Assembly: GCF_030269515.1 (NCBI RefSeq)
Contig: NZ_BSTM01000002.1
Coordinates: 62,001 to 126,000 of the forward strand
DNA: 64,000 bases
Reading direction: 5' to 3'
Source: Actinomadura sp. NBRC 104412
GTDB taxonomy: Bacteria > Actinomycetota > Actinomycetes > Streptosporangiales > Streptosporangiaceae
Positions 1-8,932 of the stretch are shown here, one piece after another; the first letter of the stretch is position 1; each line of letters opens with the position of its first letter. Below the pieces are notes generated by a model, which searched no databases, was not told where the DNA came from, and worked only from the letters and a program-made list of their open reading frames with translations. The position numbers and the translations under genes are program-made.

Positions 1-579
1 GCCAGGACCAGGCCGCTCAGCAGGGTGTTCTGCGCGCTGGGCGTGCGGGGCACGGGACGCTCGATGTCGCGGCGCATCGCCCGGCACTTCGCCACCATGG
101 ACGCCATCCGCGCCGCCGACGCCGAGGCGTTCCAGCGGGTGGAGGGGATCGGCCCGGAGAAGGCCCCGGTGCTGGTGGCCGAGATCGCCGAGCTGGGGCC
201 GCTGATCGACAAGCTGGTCGCGGCCGGGGTGAACATGACCGAGCCCGGCGTCACCGGGCCCGCCACCGGGCCCGCGGCGGCGGCCCCGTCCGAAGACGGC
301 GGCCGGGCGGACGGCGGCCGGGCGGAGGCCGGCCCACTGGCCGGGATGTCGGTGGTGGTGACCGGCTCGATGTCGGGGCCGCTGGCCGAGCTGACCCGCA
401 ACCAGGTCAACGAGCTGGTCGAACGGGCCGGGGGACGCGCCTCCTCCTCGGTGTCGTCGAAGACGTCCCTGGTGGTGGCGGGGGAGAAGGCGGGGTCGAA
501 GCGCACCAAGGCCGAGGGGCTGGGCATCGAGATCGTCACCCCCGAGGAGTTCGCGGAGCGGGTCGCCGACTACCTCTAG
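1..579 (+). CDS. ligA: NAD-dependent DNA ligase LigA, C-terminal part (5' end outside window)
   Basis: The reading frame is open from the first base and ends at TAG 577-579, giving 192 residues of the C-terminus. The first part (about residues 1-75) resembles the helix-hairpin-helix region that follows the OB fold ([19 protein letters not shown], then [18 protein letters not shown]). A glycine/alanine-rich linker follows, and the last ~75 residues look like the BRCT domain ([13 protein letters not shown], then [16 protein letters not shown] and [12 protein letters not shown]). LigA seals nicks in replication and repair using NAD+. The adenylation domain, OB fold and zinc finger lie upstream of the window. 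The linker between HhH and BRCT is longer and more repetitive than usual. Confidence 0.88.
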   Translation, partial: ARTRPLSRVFCALGVRGTGRSMSRRIARHFATMDAIRAADAEAFQRVEGIGPEKAPVLVAEIAELGPLIDKLVAAGVNMTEPGVTGPATGPAAAAPSEDGGRADGGRAEAGPLAGMSVVVTGSMSGPLAELTRNQVNELVERAGGRASSSVSSKTSLVVAGEKAGSKRTKAEGLGIEIVTPEEFAERVADYL

Positions 580-623
580 TCCCGTAGCTGCGTCGTCGTC
601 GCCGTCCGGATCCGGGACGCCGG

Positions 624-1946
624 TCAGGGCGCGACGGCCGCCAGCACCTCGTCCATGCGGGCGGCGACCCGCGCGTCGAGGGCGCGCTCGCGCAGCCGGG
701 TGTCGATCTTCTCGCGCAGCCGCCGGAGCTGGACCGACGCCTCGGCGGTCCGCCCCGCCGCCAGGTCGTTGCGCAGGTTGACGATCGCGTTGTTGAGGTC
801 GACCGCCACGTCCGGGCGGATCGCGCCGGACGCCCGGCCGCTGTCGACGATCGGCTGCAGCCGTCCCAGCGTGTCGTACACCGCGGGCTCGGGCACCGGG
901 GACCTCGCGCCGGGCGCGGGCGTGGCGGGGGACGAGGCCGGTGAGGGCGTGCGCGCGGGACTCCCGCCCTCGAAGGCGCCGCTCATCGTCCCGCGGTCGG
1001 CCAGCATCAGGATCACCGCCAGCGCCGCCGCCAGCACCGTCACCGATACCGCCACACGGAGGACGGGACCGGCCTCCCGCGGTTCCGCCGATGCCCGGAC
1101 CGGCGTCCGTTCGTCCTCCGGCTCCGGCGACAGGGGCGGGGACGGCGGCCCGGGGGCCTCGTGGACGAGGGTGTCGCCGAGAGCACCCGGCTCGTCACCG
1201 GCCGCGGGCGCCGCCGCTGCCGCCGCACCGGTCAAGATCTCGGCGGCCCGGGACGCGGTCGGACGGTCGGCGGAGCCGGCCTCGAGGCACCGCGCGCAGA
1301 GGTCCCTGATCTCCTTCGGAGTCCCGGACAGATCGCCGGGCGACTCCGCGCCCAGGGCGGCGAGGAGGATCGCCCCGAAGGCGGCCATGTCCGCGGCCTT
1401 CGCCTCGTCGTCCCCCTCGGGACCGACGCCCAGATCCACGATCCGCACGCCGTCCAGGGTGAGGAAGACCTTGTCGGTGCGCAGCGCGCCGTGCGCCATC
1501 CCGGCCCCGTGCGCCGCCTCCAGGGCCGCGGCGACCTGGGCGCAGCAGTCCAACGCCTCGGCCACCGGCAGCGGACCGCGCTCCAGCCGCGCGGCCAGGC
1601 TCTCCCCGTTCAGCAGCGCGGTCACCACGAAGGCGACCGGGCCGCCGTCCTCCTCCCCGGCCGGGTCGCAGTCGTAGATCGTCACGAACGCGGGATGGGT
1701 GACCCGCACGGCCCGCACCAGCCGCTCGCGCGGCAGGCCCCGCGGCCCGGCGCCCGCATGGGCGTCCGGTCCGGTGCCGTCCGCCGGCTCGGGGCACGGC
1801 AGGCGCACGGCGACCGGGCGGTGCAGGGACTCGTCCCACGCGCGCCAGACCTCACCGGGCTCGCCGCCGTCCAGCCGGCGGTCCAGCCGGTAGCGGCCGA
1901 TGAGCCTGTGTCCTGGTTCCACTGCACTCACCCCCGGCTGTGCCAT
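624..1946 (-). CDS. Membrane-anchored protein kinase-like protein, probable pseudokinase
   Basis: The 440-residue protein has a Pkn-type kinase fold (about 13-240), a Pro/Ala-rich linker, one transmembrane helix (about 296-316) and an outer helical domain of ~120 residues, the topology of actinobacterial Ser/Thr kinases. Key residues are missing: the VAIK lysine position reads VAVRL (Arg48), the catalytic loop HRD is replaced by AHGALRTDKV near residue 151 with no catalytic Asp, and DFG is DLG (Asp171 kept). The glycine loop is also poor. It therefore probably binds ligand or partner rather than phosphorylating. The start is uncertain: ATG at 1944-1946 and ATG at 1950-1952 are both possible, and neither has a clear ribosome-binding site. 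A longer frame upstream would run into the esterase gene and is not believed. Confidence 0.75.
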   Translation of the reverse strand: MAQPGVSAVEPGHRLIGRYRLDRRLDGGEPGEVWRAWDESLHRPVAVRLPCPEPADGTGPDAHAGAGPRGLPRERLVRAVRVTHPAFVTIYDCDPAGEEDGGPVAFVVTALLNGESLAARLERGPLPVAEALDCCAQVAAALEAAHGAGMAHGALRTDKVFLTLDGVRIVDLGVGPEGDDEAKAADMAAFGAILLAALGAESPGDLSGTPKEIRDLCARCLEAGSADRPTASRAAEILTGAAAAAAPAAGDEPGALGDTLVHEAPGPPSPPLSPEPEDERTPVRASAEPREAGPVLRVAVSVTVLAAALAVILMLADRGTMSGAFEGGSPARTPSPASSPATPAPGARSPVPEPAVYDTLGRLQPIVDSGRASGAIRPDVAVDLNNAIVNLRNDLAAGRTAEASVQLRRLREKIDTRLRERALDARVAARMDEVLAAVAP

Positions 1947-2034
1947 ACCCATGGCAATGCGTGGAACTCTGGAAGCACCACCACAAAACACCAAGTGGTA
2001 CGCATCTGCCGGTAAAAGCGGTTCGAGTAAATGG

Positions 2035-3078
2035 TCAGGCTTCGGTGTCGGGCTCGGTGCTCGTACGCAGGAGCCGGCGCAGCCACCGGAGGCGGGCCTC
2101 GCGCGCGTCCCGCGAGATCCTGGCGTGCGGGACGAACATGTCGAACCCATGGAAGCCGCCCGGCCATACATGCAGCTCGGCCTGGCCGCCCGCCTGCCAG
2201 ATCCTGCACGCGTAGGCGACGTCCTCGTCCCGGAACGTCTCCGCCGAGCCCACGTCGATGAACGCTGGCGGCAGCCCCGACAGGTCCTCGGCGCGCGCAG
2301 GGGCGGCGTACGGGGACACCCCCGGCCCGCCCGCCGCCTCGCCCAGCAGCGCCGACCAGCCGGTGTGGTTGGACGTGCGGTCCCAGACGCCCAGCCCGGC
2401 CATCTGGTGGCCGGACGGGCTGTCGTTGCGGTCGTCCAGCATCGGGCACAGCAGCATCTGCCCGGCCAGCGCGGGACCGCCCCGGTCGCGGGCGAGCAGC
2501 GCGAGCGCGGCGGCCAGGCCGCCCCCCGCGCTCTGACCGGCCAGGATGATCTGGCCGGGGTCCAGGCCGAGCTCGGCGGCGTGTCCGGCCGTCCACACCA
2601 GGCCCGCGTAGCAGTCCTCGATCGGCGCCGGGTGCGGGTGCTCGGGGGCGAGCCGGTACTCCACCGACACCACCGCGAGCCCGCCCAGCTCCTGCGACCA
2701 GTCCAGCGGCTCGCTCACGCCGGTGCGGTTGTCCCCGATGATCATGCCGCCGCCGTGGGTGTAGTAGACGGTCGCCAGCGGCTCCCGTGCCCCGGCCGGA
2801 CGGCAGATCAGCAGCCCCACGTCCGGGGCGCCCCGCGGGCCCGGCACGGTCCGCTCCTCGATCTCGAACGCCCCGTCCCGGCGCAGATCGTCGTCGGTCG
2901 GCGGCGCCACGACGCTGTTCTCGCGCAACTCTGGGATCCCGTCCGGGGTGAGGGACGGCGAGAGCACGTCCGCGAACTCCTCCAGGAAGGCGGCGCACTC
3001 GGGGTCGAACGGCGGCGGCCGCAAGGGCCCGCCGGGGCCGGTGGCGGTGTCGGGAGGGGGCGAGGTCGGGATGCTCAT
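2035..3078 (-). CDS. Alpha/beta hydrolase, hormone-sensitive-lipase type esterase
   Basis: The 347-residue protein belongs to the HSL (family IV) carboxylesterases, which hydrolyse short acyl esters. It shows the oxyanion-hole motif HGGG (residues 108-111), the nucleophile elbow GQSAGGG (Ser183), an acidic residue in AETFRDED and the final catalytic His in GGFHGFD. The start at 3078 is chosen because GGAG lies 6-7 bases upstream (ACAGGAGCAGCC then ATG). The natural substrate cannot be told. It is cytoplasmic, with no signal peptide. It lies behind the kinase-like gene's start on the same strand, with an 88-base gap. Confidence 0.88.
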   Translation of the reverse strand: MSIPTSPPPDTATGPGGPLRPPPFDPECAAFLEEFADVLSPSLTPDGIPELRENSVVAPPTDDDLRRDGAFEIEERTVPGPRGAPDVGLLICRPAGAREPLATVYYTHGGGMIIGDNRTGVSEPLDWSQELGGLAVVSVEYRLAPEHPHPAPIEDCYAGLVWTAGHAAELGLDPGQIILAGQSAGGGLAAALALLARDRGGPALAGQMLLCPMLDDRNDSPSGHQMAGLGVWDRTSNHTGWSALLGEAAGGPGVSPYAAPARAEDLSGLPPAFIDVGSAETFRDEDVAYACRIWQAGGQAELHVWPGGFHGFDMFVPHARISRDAREARLRWLRRLLRTSTEPDTEA

Positions 3079-3315
3079 GGCTGCTCCTGTCTCGGCGCCG
3101 TCCCGGCGGCGCCGGCCGGGGATCCTCGACCCATGATCGCCCCAGGGAGGCGCGGACGACAGGCCCGGGACCCGACCCGGCCTTCCCGAAAACACGGTGC
3201 GCATTGGGCGCTTCGTCGCTCACCATGGAGATGTGGGCGAAAGGCGCATGACCGGGCTTTCGGGGGAATCGAACGGCAGGGCGGTCATGGTCGTTGGGCC
3301 GGCGAGGGGTGTCTC

Positions 3316-3672
3316 ATGACCGGGGATCGGGCATTGCTGCGGCTGGGCGCGCAGATGGCCGAGGTGGAGGCGCTGTATGCCCGCGTTCTGGAGACGCCCG
3401 ACGCCCAGGCCGAGGGACGCGCGCTGCGGGAACTGGCCGGTGCCGGCACGCGGCTGGCCGAGCTCGCGAACGCCGCCGCCGAGGGCAGGGCGGCGCCCTG
3501 GCCGGGGACGCCCGCCACGCGGGTGTCGCGGCCACGGCGGGCGGCCGGCGCGCGGGCGCGGGCGGCGGTGCGCGCGGGCACCCGGAGCAACCGGACCAAG
3601 CTCGAACGCCGCATCGCGAGGGTGGAGAGCACGACGGAGTGGATCATCACCAGGACGGGCGGCCGGCACTGA
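3316..3672 (+). CDS. Small hypothetical protein
   Basis: The 118-residue protein starts at ATG 3316 behind GAGGGG. It is helical in character: the first half (ALLRLGAQMAEVEALYARVL and LRELAGAGTRLAELA) could form an amphipathic coiled coil, and the second half is Arg/Ala-rich and basic. No signal peptide or membrane segment is seen and I do not recognise the family. It sits between the divergent esterase and the metallophosphoesterase. The high GC third-position bias in this frame supports coding, but the evidence is only moderate. Confidence 0.5.
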   Translation: MTGDRALLRLGAQMAEVEALYARVLETPDAQAEGRALRELAGAGTRLAELANAAAEGRAAPWPGTPATRVSRPRRAAGARARAAVRAGTRSNRTKLERRIARVESTTEWIITRTGGRH

Positions 3673-3741
3673 CCCGGCCCGCCGCCCTCCAGTGGTCTCG
3701 CGGCATCCCCGATCGGCGGTCGCGACCGTAGGATCGGGTGA

Positions 3742-4605
3742 ATGAGCGCCCTCCACGCCATCAGCGACATCCACGTCGGCTTCCCCGACAACCGGGCGTT
3801 CATCGAGGGCCTGCGCCCGGAGTCGGACGGGGACTGGCTCATCGTCGCCGGTGACGTGGCCGAGCACTTCGCCGACATCGAATGGGCGCTGAGCACCCTG
3901 GCCCGTTCCTACGCCAAGGTGATCTGGGCACCGGGCAACCACGAGCTGTGGACGCCCAAGGACGACCCCGTCCAAGAACGCGGGGAGGCGCGGTACCGGC
4001 GGCTGGTGGAGATGTGCAGGAGCCTCGGCGTGCTCACCCCCGAGGACCCCTACGCCGTGTGGGACGGGGACGGGGCGGATGGCCCCGTCACCATCGCGCC
4101 GCTCTTCGTCCTGTACGACTACACGTTCCGTCCCGAGGGCGCGTCCACCAAGGAGGAGGCGCTGCAGGTCGCCTACGACGCGGGCGTGGTGTGCACGGAC
4201 GAGGTGCTGCTGCATCCCGACCCGTACCCGTCCCGTGACGCCTGGTGCGACGCGCGGATCGCCTACACCGAACGCCGCATGGCGGAGCTGCCACCCGGCA
4301 CCCGCACCGTCCTGATCAACCACTGGCCGCTCGTACGGGAACCGACGCGCGTCCTGTGGCACCCGGAGTTCGCGCAATGGTGCGGCACCGAGCGCACCGC
4401 GGACTGGCATGTGCGGTTCGGCGCGGTGACCGTCGTGTACGGGCACCTGCACATCCCCAGGACGCTGTGGAGCGACGGGGTGCGCTTCGAAGAGGTGTCC
4501 GTGGGCTACCCGCGCGAGTGGCGCAGGCGCGGGGAGCGTCCATCGGGGCCGCACCGCATCCTGCCTCCCCAGGAGGAGCGCATCCTGCGCATACCGCGTT
4601 CGTGA
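3742..4605 (+). CDS. Calcineurin-like metallophosphoesterase
   Basis: The 287-residue protein has the ordered metal-binding motifs of the calcineurin-like phosphoesterase superfamily: SDIHVG (Asp9, His11), VAGDVAEH, APGNHELW, a later histidine in LINHWPL and a terminal VYGHLHIPR. Such enzymes use two metal ions to cut phosphate esters; the substrate here is unknown. There is no signal peptide, so it is cytoplasmic. It lies 57 bases upstream of the phosphoketolase on the same strand, and co-transcription is possible but not implied by function. Confidence 0.88.
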   Translation: MSALHAISDIHVGFPDNRAFIEGLRPESDGDWLIVAGDVAEHFADIEWALSTLARSYAKVIWAPGNHELWTPKDDPVQERGEARYRRLVEMCRSLGVLTPEDPYAVWDGDGADGPVTIAPLFVLYDYTFRPEGASTKEEALQVAYDAGVVCTDEVLLHPDPYPSRDAWCDARIAYTERRMAELPPGTRTVLINHWPLVREPTRVLWHPEFAQWCGTERTADWHVRFGAVTVVYGHLHIPRTLWSDGVRFEEVSVGYPREWRRRGERPSGPHRILPPQEERILRIPRS

Positions 4606-4662
4606 TTGGCGCCCACGGCCGGGGGAAAGGCTCGATCGAATCGACGCGAGGCAGGAGGGGCC

Positions 4663-7062
4663 GTGGACGGAGGCGTGCCGCTGAGCGAGCAGGAGGCGGC
4701 GAGCATCGACGCCTACTGGCGGGCGGCGAACTACCTGTCGGTGGGTCAGATCTATCTGCTGGACAATCCGCTGTTGCGGGAGGAGCTGCGGCCTGAGCAC
4801 ATCAAGCCGCGGCTGCTCGGGCATTGGGGGACCACGCCCGGCCTGAACTTCTGCTACGCCCATCTGAACCGGGTGATCAGGGCCCGCGACCTGGACATGA
4901 TCTACATCATGGGGCCGGGTCACGGCGGGCCGGCGGCGGTGGCCAACGCCTGGCTGGAGGGCACCTACAGCGAGGTGTACCCGAACGTGTCGCAGGACGC
5001 GGACGGGATGCGCCGCCTGTTCCGGCAGTTCTCCTTCCCGGGCGGCGTCCCCTCGCATGTGGCGCCGGAGACGCCCGGCTCGATCCACGAGGGCGGTGAG
5101 CTGGGGTACTCGCTCGCGCACGCGTACGGCGCCGCGTTCGACAACCCGGATCTGGTGGTGGCGTGCATCGTGGGCGACGGCGAGGCCGAGACCGGGCCGC
5201 TGGCGGCGAGCTGGCATTCGGGCAAGTTCCTGGATCCGGTGCGGGACGGCGCGGTGCTGCCGATCCTGCACCTGAACGGCTACAAGATCGCGAACCCGTC
5301 GGTGCTGGCCCGTATCGGCGAGGAGGAGCTGTCGATGCTCCTGGAGGGCTACGGCTTCCGTCCCATCCTGGTGGGCGGGGCCGACGAGGTCGCCGGACCG
5401 GACGGTGACCTCCCCGCGGCGATGCACCGCAAGATGGCCACCGCGCTCGACCAGGCGCTGGACGAGATCGCCGGCATTCAGGCCGCGGCCCGGCAGGGAG
5501 GCGACGCCACCCGGCGCCGCTGGCCGATGATCGTGTTGCGTACGCCCAAGGGGTGGACGGGCCCGAAGGAGGTCGACGGGCTTCCGGTCGAGGGCACGTG
5601 GCGGTCGCACCAGGTGCCGCTGGCCGCCGTACGCGACAACCCCTCCCACCTGGCGGAGCTGGAGTCGTGGATGCGGTCCTACCGGCCGGAGGAGCTGTTC
5701 GACGGCGACGGCCGTCCGGTGCCGGACCTGCGCGCCTGCGCGCCGTCCGGGCGGCGGCGGATGAGCGCCAACCCGCACGCCAACGGCGGTGAGCTGCTGC
5801 GCCCGCTGATCCTGCCGGACTTCCGTTCCTACGCCGTCCCGGCGGACAGGCCGGGCGCCGAGGTGGCCGAGCCGACCCGGGTGCTGGGCCGCTACCTGCG
5901 CGACGTGGTGACGGCGAACCCGCGCGACTTCCGGATCATGGGCCCGGACGAGACCGTCTCCAACCGGCTCGGCGCGGTGTTCGAGGTGACCGACCGGGTG
6001 TTCACCGGGGAACGCTACGACACCGACGAGCACCAGGGGCCGCGGGGCCGGGTGATGGAGGTGCTCAGCGAGCATCTGTGCCAGGGCTGGCTGGAGGGCT
6101 ACCTGCTGACCGGGCGGCACGGGCTGTTCAACAGCTACGAGGCGTTCGTCCACATCGTCGACGCGATGTTCAACCAGCACGCCAAGTGGCTGAAGGTGAC
6201 CCGGCGGCTGCCGTGGCGGCGTCCCATCGCCTCGCTGAACTACCTGCTGTCCTCGCACGTGTGGCGCCAGGACCACAACGGCTTCACCCACCAGGACCCG
6301 GGGTTCCTGGACGTGGTGATGAACAAGAAACCCGAGATCGTCCGGGTCTACCTGCCGCCGGACGCCAACACGCTGCTGTCGGTGGTCGACCACTGCCTGC
6401 GCTCGCGCGACTACGTCAACGTCGTCGTCGCGGGCAAGCAGCCCTCGCCCAACTGGCTGCCGATGGACGAGGCGATCGCGCACAACGTCCGCGGCATCGG
6501 GATCTGGGAGTGGGCCAGCGTCGACGGCGGCGGCGACCCGGACGTGGTGCTGGCCTGCGCCGGGGACGTGCCGACCCTGGAGACCCTGGCCGCCGCGGAC
6601 CTGCTCCGCCAGAACTTCCCCGACCTGCGCGTGCGGGTGGTGAACGTGGTCGATCTGATGCGGCTGCAACCGGAGTCCGAGCATCCGCACGGGCTCGGCG
6701 ACGCCGAGTTCGACGCGCTGTTCACCGTCGACAAGCCGGTCATCTTCGCCTTCCACGGCTACCCGTACCTGATCCACCGGCTGACCTACCGCCGCGCCGG
6801 GCACCCCAACCTGCATGTGCGCGGCTACAAGGAGGAGGGCACCACCACCACGCCGTTCGACATGGTGATGCTGAACGACCTGGACCGCTACCACCTGGTG
6901 ATGGACGTGATCGACCGCGTCCCCTCGCTGGGCGGCCGGGTGGCGCACATCCGGCAGCGCATGGCCGACCGGCGGCTGAAGGCACGCGCCTACACCCGCG
7001 AGCACGGCGAGGACGCACCCGAGGTCCGCGACTGGGTGTGGCCGTACCAGGGGGCGTCGTGA
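4663..7062 (+). CDS. xfp: Xylulose-5-phosphate/fructose-6-phosphate phosphoketolase
   Basis: The 799-residue protein has full family length. It cleaves xylulose 5-phosphate (and often fructose 6-phosphate) with phosphate to acetyl phosphate plus glyceraldehyde 3-phosphate (or erythrose 4-phosphate), using thiamine diphosphate. Visible motifs are [18 protein letters not shown] near the N-terminus, the TPP-binding [24 protein letters not shown], and [14 protein letters not shown] with FNQHAKWLK. The GTG at 4663 is chosen because AGGAGG sits 4 bases upstream; the open frame extends to 4606 but without a ribosome-binding site. The stop codon overlaps the acetate kinase start by one base (TGATG), so the two enzymes are translationally coupled and make an acetyl-phosphate-to-ATP route. 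Confidence 0.95.
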   Translation: MDGGVPLSEQEAASIDAYWRAANYLSVGQIYLLDNPLLREELRPEHIKPRLLGHWGTTPGLNFCYAHLNRVIRARDLDMIYIMGPGHGGPAAVANAWLEGTYSEVYPNVSQDADGMRRLFRQFSFPGGVPSHVAPETPGSIHEGGELGYSLAHAYGAAFDNPDLVVACIVGDGEAETGPLAASWHSGKFLDPVRDGAVLPILHLNGYKIANPSVLARIGEEELSMLLEGYGFRPILVGGADEVAGPDGDLPAAMHRKMATALDQALDEIAGIQAAARQGGDATRRRWPMIVLRTPKGWTGPKEVDGLPVEGTWRSHQVPLAAVRDNPSHLAELESWMRSYRPEELFDGDGRPVPDLRACAPSGRRRMSANPHANGGELLRPLILPDFRSYAVPADRPGAEVAEPTRVLGRYLRDVVTANPRDFRIMGPDETVSNRLGAVFEVTDRVFTGERYDTDEHQGPRGRVMEVLSEHLCQGWLEGYLLTGRHGLFNSYEAFVHIVDAMFNQHAKWLKVTRRLPWRRPIASLNYLLSSHVWRQDHNGFTHQDPGFLDVVMNKKPEIVRVYLPPDANTLLSVVDHCLRSRDYVNVVVAGKQPSPNWLPMDEAIAHNVRGIGIWEWASVDGGGDPDVVLACAGDVPTLETLAAADLLRQNFPDLRVRVVNVVDLMRLQPESEHPHGLGDAEFDALFTVDKPVIFAFHGYPYLIHRLTYRRAGHPNLHVRGYKEEGTTTTPFDMVMLNDLDRYHLVMDVIDRVPSLGGRVAHIRQRMADRRLKARAYTREHGEDAPEVRDWVWPYQGAS

Positions 7063-8165
7063 TGGCGGTGCGACGGGTGCTGACGGTCAACCCGGGGTCC
7101 AGCAGCCTGAAGCTGAGCGTCCTGGAAGCCGACGGGACCGTGGTCGCGCACAGCGAGGTCGCCGGCGAGCCGGGCGAGCGCGAGGCCGAGCAGGTCGCCG
7201 CCGCGGTGGCGCGGATGCCGGCGCCCGACGCGGCCGGGCTGCGGTTCGTGCACGGCGGGCGTGACTTCGTCGAGCCCACGCTTATCGACGACGCGGTCAC
7301 CGGGCGGCTGCACGAGCTGATCGGGCTGGCGCCGCTGCACCAGCCGCTGTCGCTGTACGCCCTCGGCGAGATCCGCCGCGCCCTCCCGGACACGCCCGTG
7401 GTCGCCTGCTTCGACACCGCCTTCCACGCGGCCCTCCCCGACGCCGCGTCCACCTACGCACTCCCGGAGGAGTGGCGGGAACGGTTCGCGCTGCGCCGCT
7501 ACGGCTTTCACGGCCTGTCGTACGCCCACGCCCTGCGCCGCACCGGGGAACTGCTCGGCATCGACCCCGCCGGTGCGCGCATCGTGATGTGCCACCTGGG
7601 CGCGGGCGCGTCACTGGCCGCCGTCGCCGGTGGACGGTCGGTCGACACCACCATGGGCTTCACCCCGCTCGAAGGGCTGGTGATGGCCACCCGTCCCGGC
7701 AGCATCGACCCGGGCATCCCCTTGTGGCTTCAGCGGCACGGCCTCACCGCCGAGGAGGTCAACGACGCGCTGGAGCATCGTTCGGGACTGCGCGGCCTTG
7801 CGGGGACGGGCGACATGAGGCGGATCAGGGAGCGCGCCGAGCGGGGCGACGGCACGGCCCTGGCCGCACTGGACGTCTTCCACCACCGGCTGCGGGCCTG
7901 CGCCGCCGGGATGGCCGCCGCGCTCGGCGGCCTGGACGTGCTGGTGTTCACCGGCGGGGTCGGTGAGCACGACCCGGAGGTACGCCGCCGCCTGGCCGGC
8001 GACCTGGCCTTCCTCGGCGCCGCCGTCGACCCGGAGGCCAACGCCGCGAGCTCGGGCGACGCGGAGATCACCGCGCGGGGAGCGGCCGTCCGCACCGTGG
8101 TCGTCCAGGCCCGGGAGGACCTGGAGATCGCCGCCGGGGTGCGCGCGGCGCTCGGCGCGTCCTGA
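7062..8165 (+). CDS. ackA: Acetate kinase
   Basis: The 367-residue protein belongs to the ASKHA kinases and transfers phosphate from acetyl phosphate to ADP, giving acetate and ATP. Motifs: NPGSSSLK at the N-terminus, YGFHGLSYAHALRR, CHLGAGASL (phosphate loop), DTTMGFTPLEGLVMATRPG and FTGGVGEHDPEVR (adenosine loop). It is about 30 residues shorter than the usual ~400, mainly in the first domain, but all signature motifs are present. The ATG overlaps the phosphoketolase stop. No phosphotransacetylase gene is nearby, consistent with acetyl phosphate coming from phosphoketolase. Confidence 0.94.
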   Translation: MAVRRVLTVNPGSSSLKLSVLEADGTVVAHSEVAGEPGEREAEQVAAAVARMPAPDAAGLRFVHGGRDFVEPTLIDDAVTGRLHELIGLAPLHQPLSLYALGEIRRALPDTPVVACFDTAFHAALPDAASTYALPEEWRERFALRRYGFHGLSYAHALRRTGELLGIDPAGARIVMCHLGAGASLAAVAGGRSVDTTMGFTPLEGLVMATRPGSIDPGIPLWLQRHGLTAEEVNDALEHRSGLRGLAGTGDMRRIRERAERGDGTALAALDVFHHRLRACAAGMAAALGGLDVLVFTGGVGEHDPEVRRRLAGDLAFLGAAVDPEANAASSGDAEITARGAAVRTVVVQAREDLEIAAGVRAALGAS

Positions 8166-8172
8166 CCGTATG

Positions 8173-8568
8173 TCAGGCGGTGGCGCTGTCCTGGGTGGGG
8201 GGCTGCTCGGGCGGCTCGGCGGTGAGCGCGGCGCGCAGGGCGTCCGCGGTCGTGGCGTGCACCGGGATGTGCTGGTCGATCTTGGCGAGCCGCACCACCT
8301 TCTCGACCGTCCGGCGCGGCCCCGCCAGCCGCACGGAGCCGCCGTGCCGGGTGGCGTAGGTGTTGGTGTGCAGCAGGACCCGGAGCCCCGCGCTGTCGAG
8401 GAACCGCACCTCGGTCAGGTCGATGACGAGATGGTCGCCCGGCTCCCTGCGCGCCTGCCGCACGTAGGCGTCGAACTGGCCGGCGGCGCCGACGTCGAGG
8501 TCGCCCTCGATCGAGATCAGAGTCGTTCCGGGAAGCCGCTGACTCGACAGCCCGAGCCGCTTCTCCAT
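8173..8568 (-). CDS. STAS-domain anti-sigma factor antagonist
   Basis: The 131-residue protein is a single STAS domain like SpoIIAA/RsbV/BldG. The N-terminal strand-turn (TTLISIEGDLDVGAAGQFDA) and the phosphorylatable-serine motif FLDSAGLRVL are clear. In this family the serine is phosphorylated by an RsbW-type kinase, and the unphosphorylated form frees a sigma factor from its anti-sigma. A good ribosome-binding site (AGGGGAGG, 7 bases before ATG) supports the start. The gene converges on ackA with only 7 bases between the stops. No partner kinase is adjacent; the RsbA-like HATPase protein at 44764-45759 is a possible partner (inference only). Confidence 0.9.
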   Translation of the reverse strand: MEKRLGLSSQRLPGTTLISIEGDLDVGAAGQFDAYVRQARREPGDHLVIDLTEVRFLDSAGLRVLLHTNTYATRHGGSVRLAGPRRTVEKVVRLAKIDQHIPVHATTADALRAALTAEPPEQPPTQDSATA

Positions 8569-8932
8569 CCGCCGACCTCCCCTTTCATGCTCCAGCGCGA
8601 ACCGCTCCGGCCGCCGGTTCTGACGGCCGTCCTCAACATAGCCTCCCGCGGGCCTCCGGGTCCCGGTATGCGATGGCCTCGCGAATGGACCCCTCCCTGA
8701 CAGGAGCTGTCACGCCCCCATAGGTACCACCACGTGGTGGCCCGCCGGAGACGTCACCATGCCATGGTGGACTCTTGGGCGTTTCCTCCGTGTTAGGAAA
8801 CGGCGGCCGGCGGGGGCCGTTCGCCGAGGAATCGCACGTCGACGGCACGGCCGCGCACCCCGCCGGACGGGCGGCCACTTCCGGCCCGTCCGACCGGCGT
8901 CCACAACCGGCCTCCAACGGCCGCCGGCCCGG
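8569..8932. promoter_or_regulatory. Gene-free stretch with four inverted repeats
   Basis: No convincing gene lies here. Four inverted repeats are seen: TGACA-N5-TGTCA (8698-8712), the perfect 14-base palindrome CCACCACGTGGTGG (8727-8740), CACCATG-C-CATGGTG (8755-8769) and CGTTTCCT-N7-AGGAAACG (8780-8802). They lie upstream of the STAS gene and downstream of the GntR gene on the same strand. The last could be a terminator for the GntR gene, although no T-run follows; the others look like protein-binding sites upstream of the STAS gene. Confidence 0.5.

Noticed and set aside
4606-4662. Longer phosphoketolase start right after the upstream stop
   Set aside because: It begins with TTG without a ribosome-binding site, while GTG 4663 has AGGAGG close upstream and fits the family length.
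3220-7005. A very long open frame (over 1200 codons) on the minus strand across the phosphoketolase region
   Set aside because: It lies opposite a certain phosphoketolase gene. Its predicted protein is His/Arg/Val-rich with no domain. In GC-rich DNA the antisense of a biased gene often stays open.
8633-8917. 94-codon minus-strand frame in the gap after the STAS gene
   Set aside because: Codon bias is poor, there is no domain, and the stretch is full of palindromes better read as regulatory DNA.
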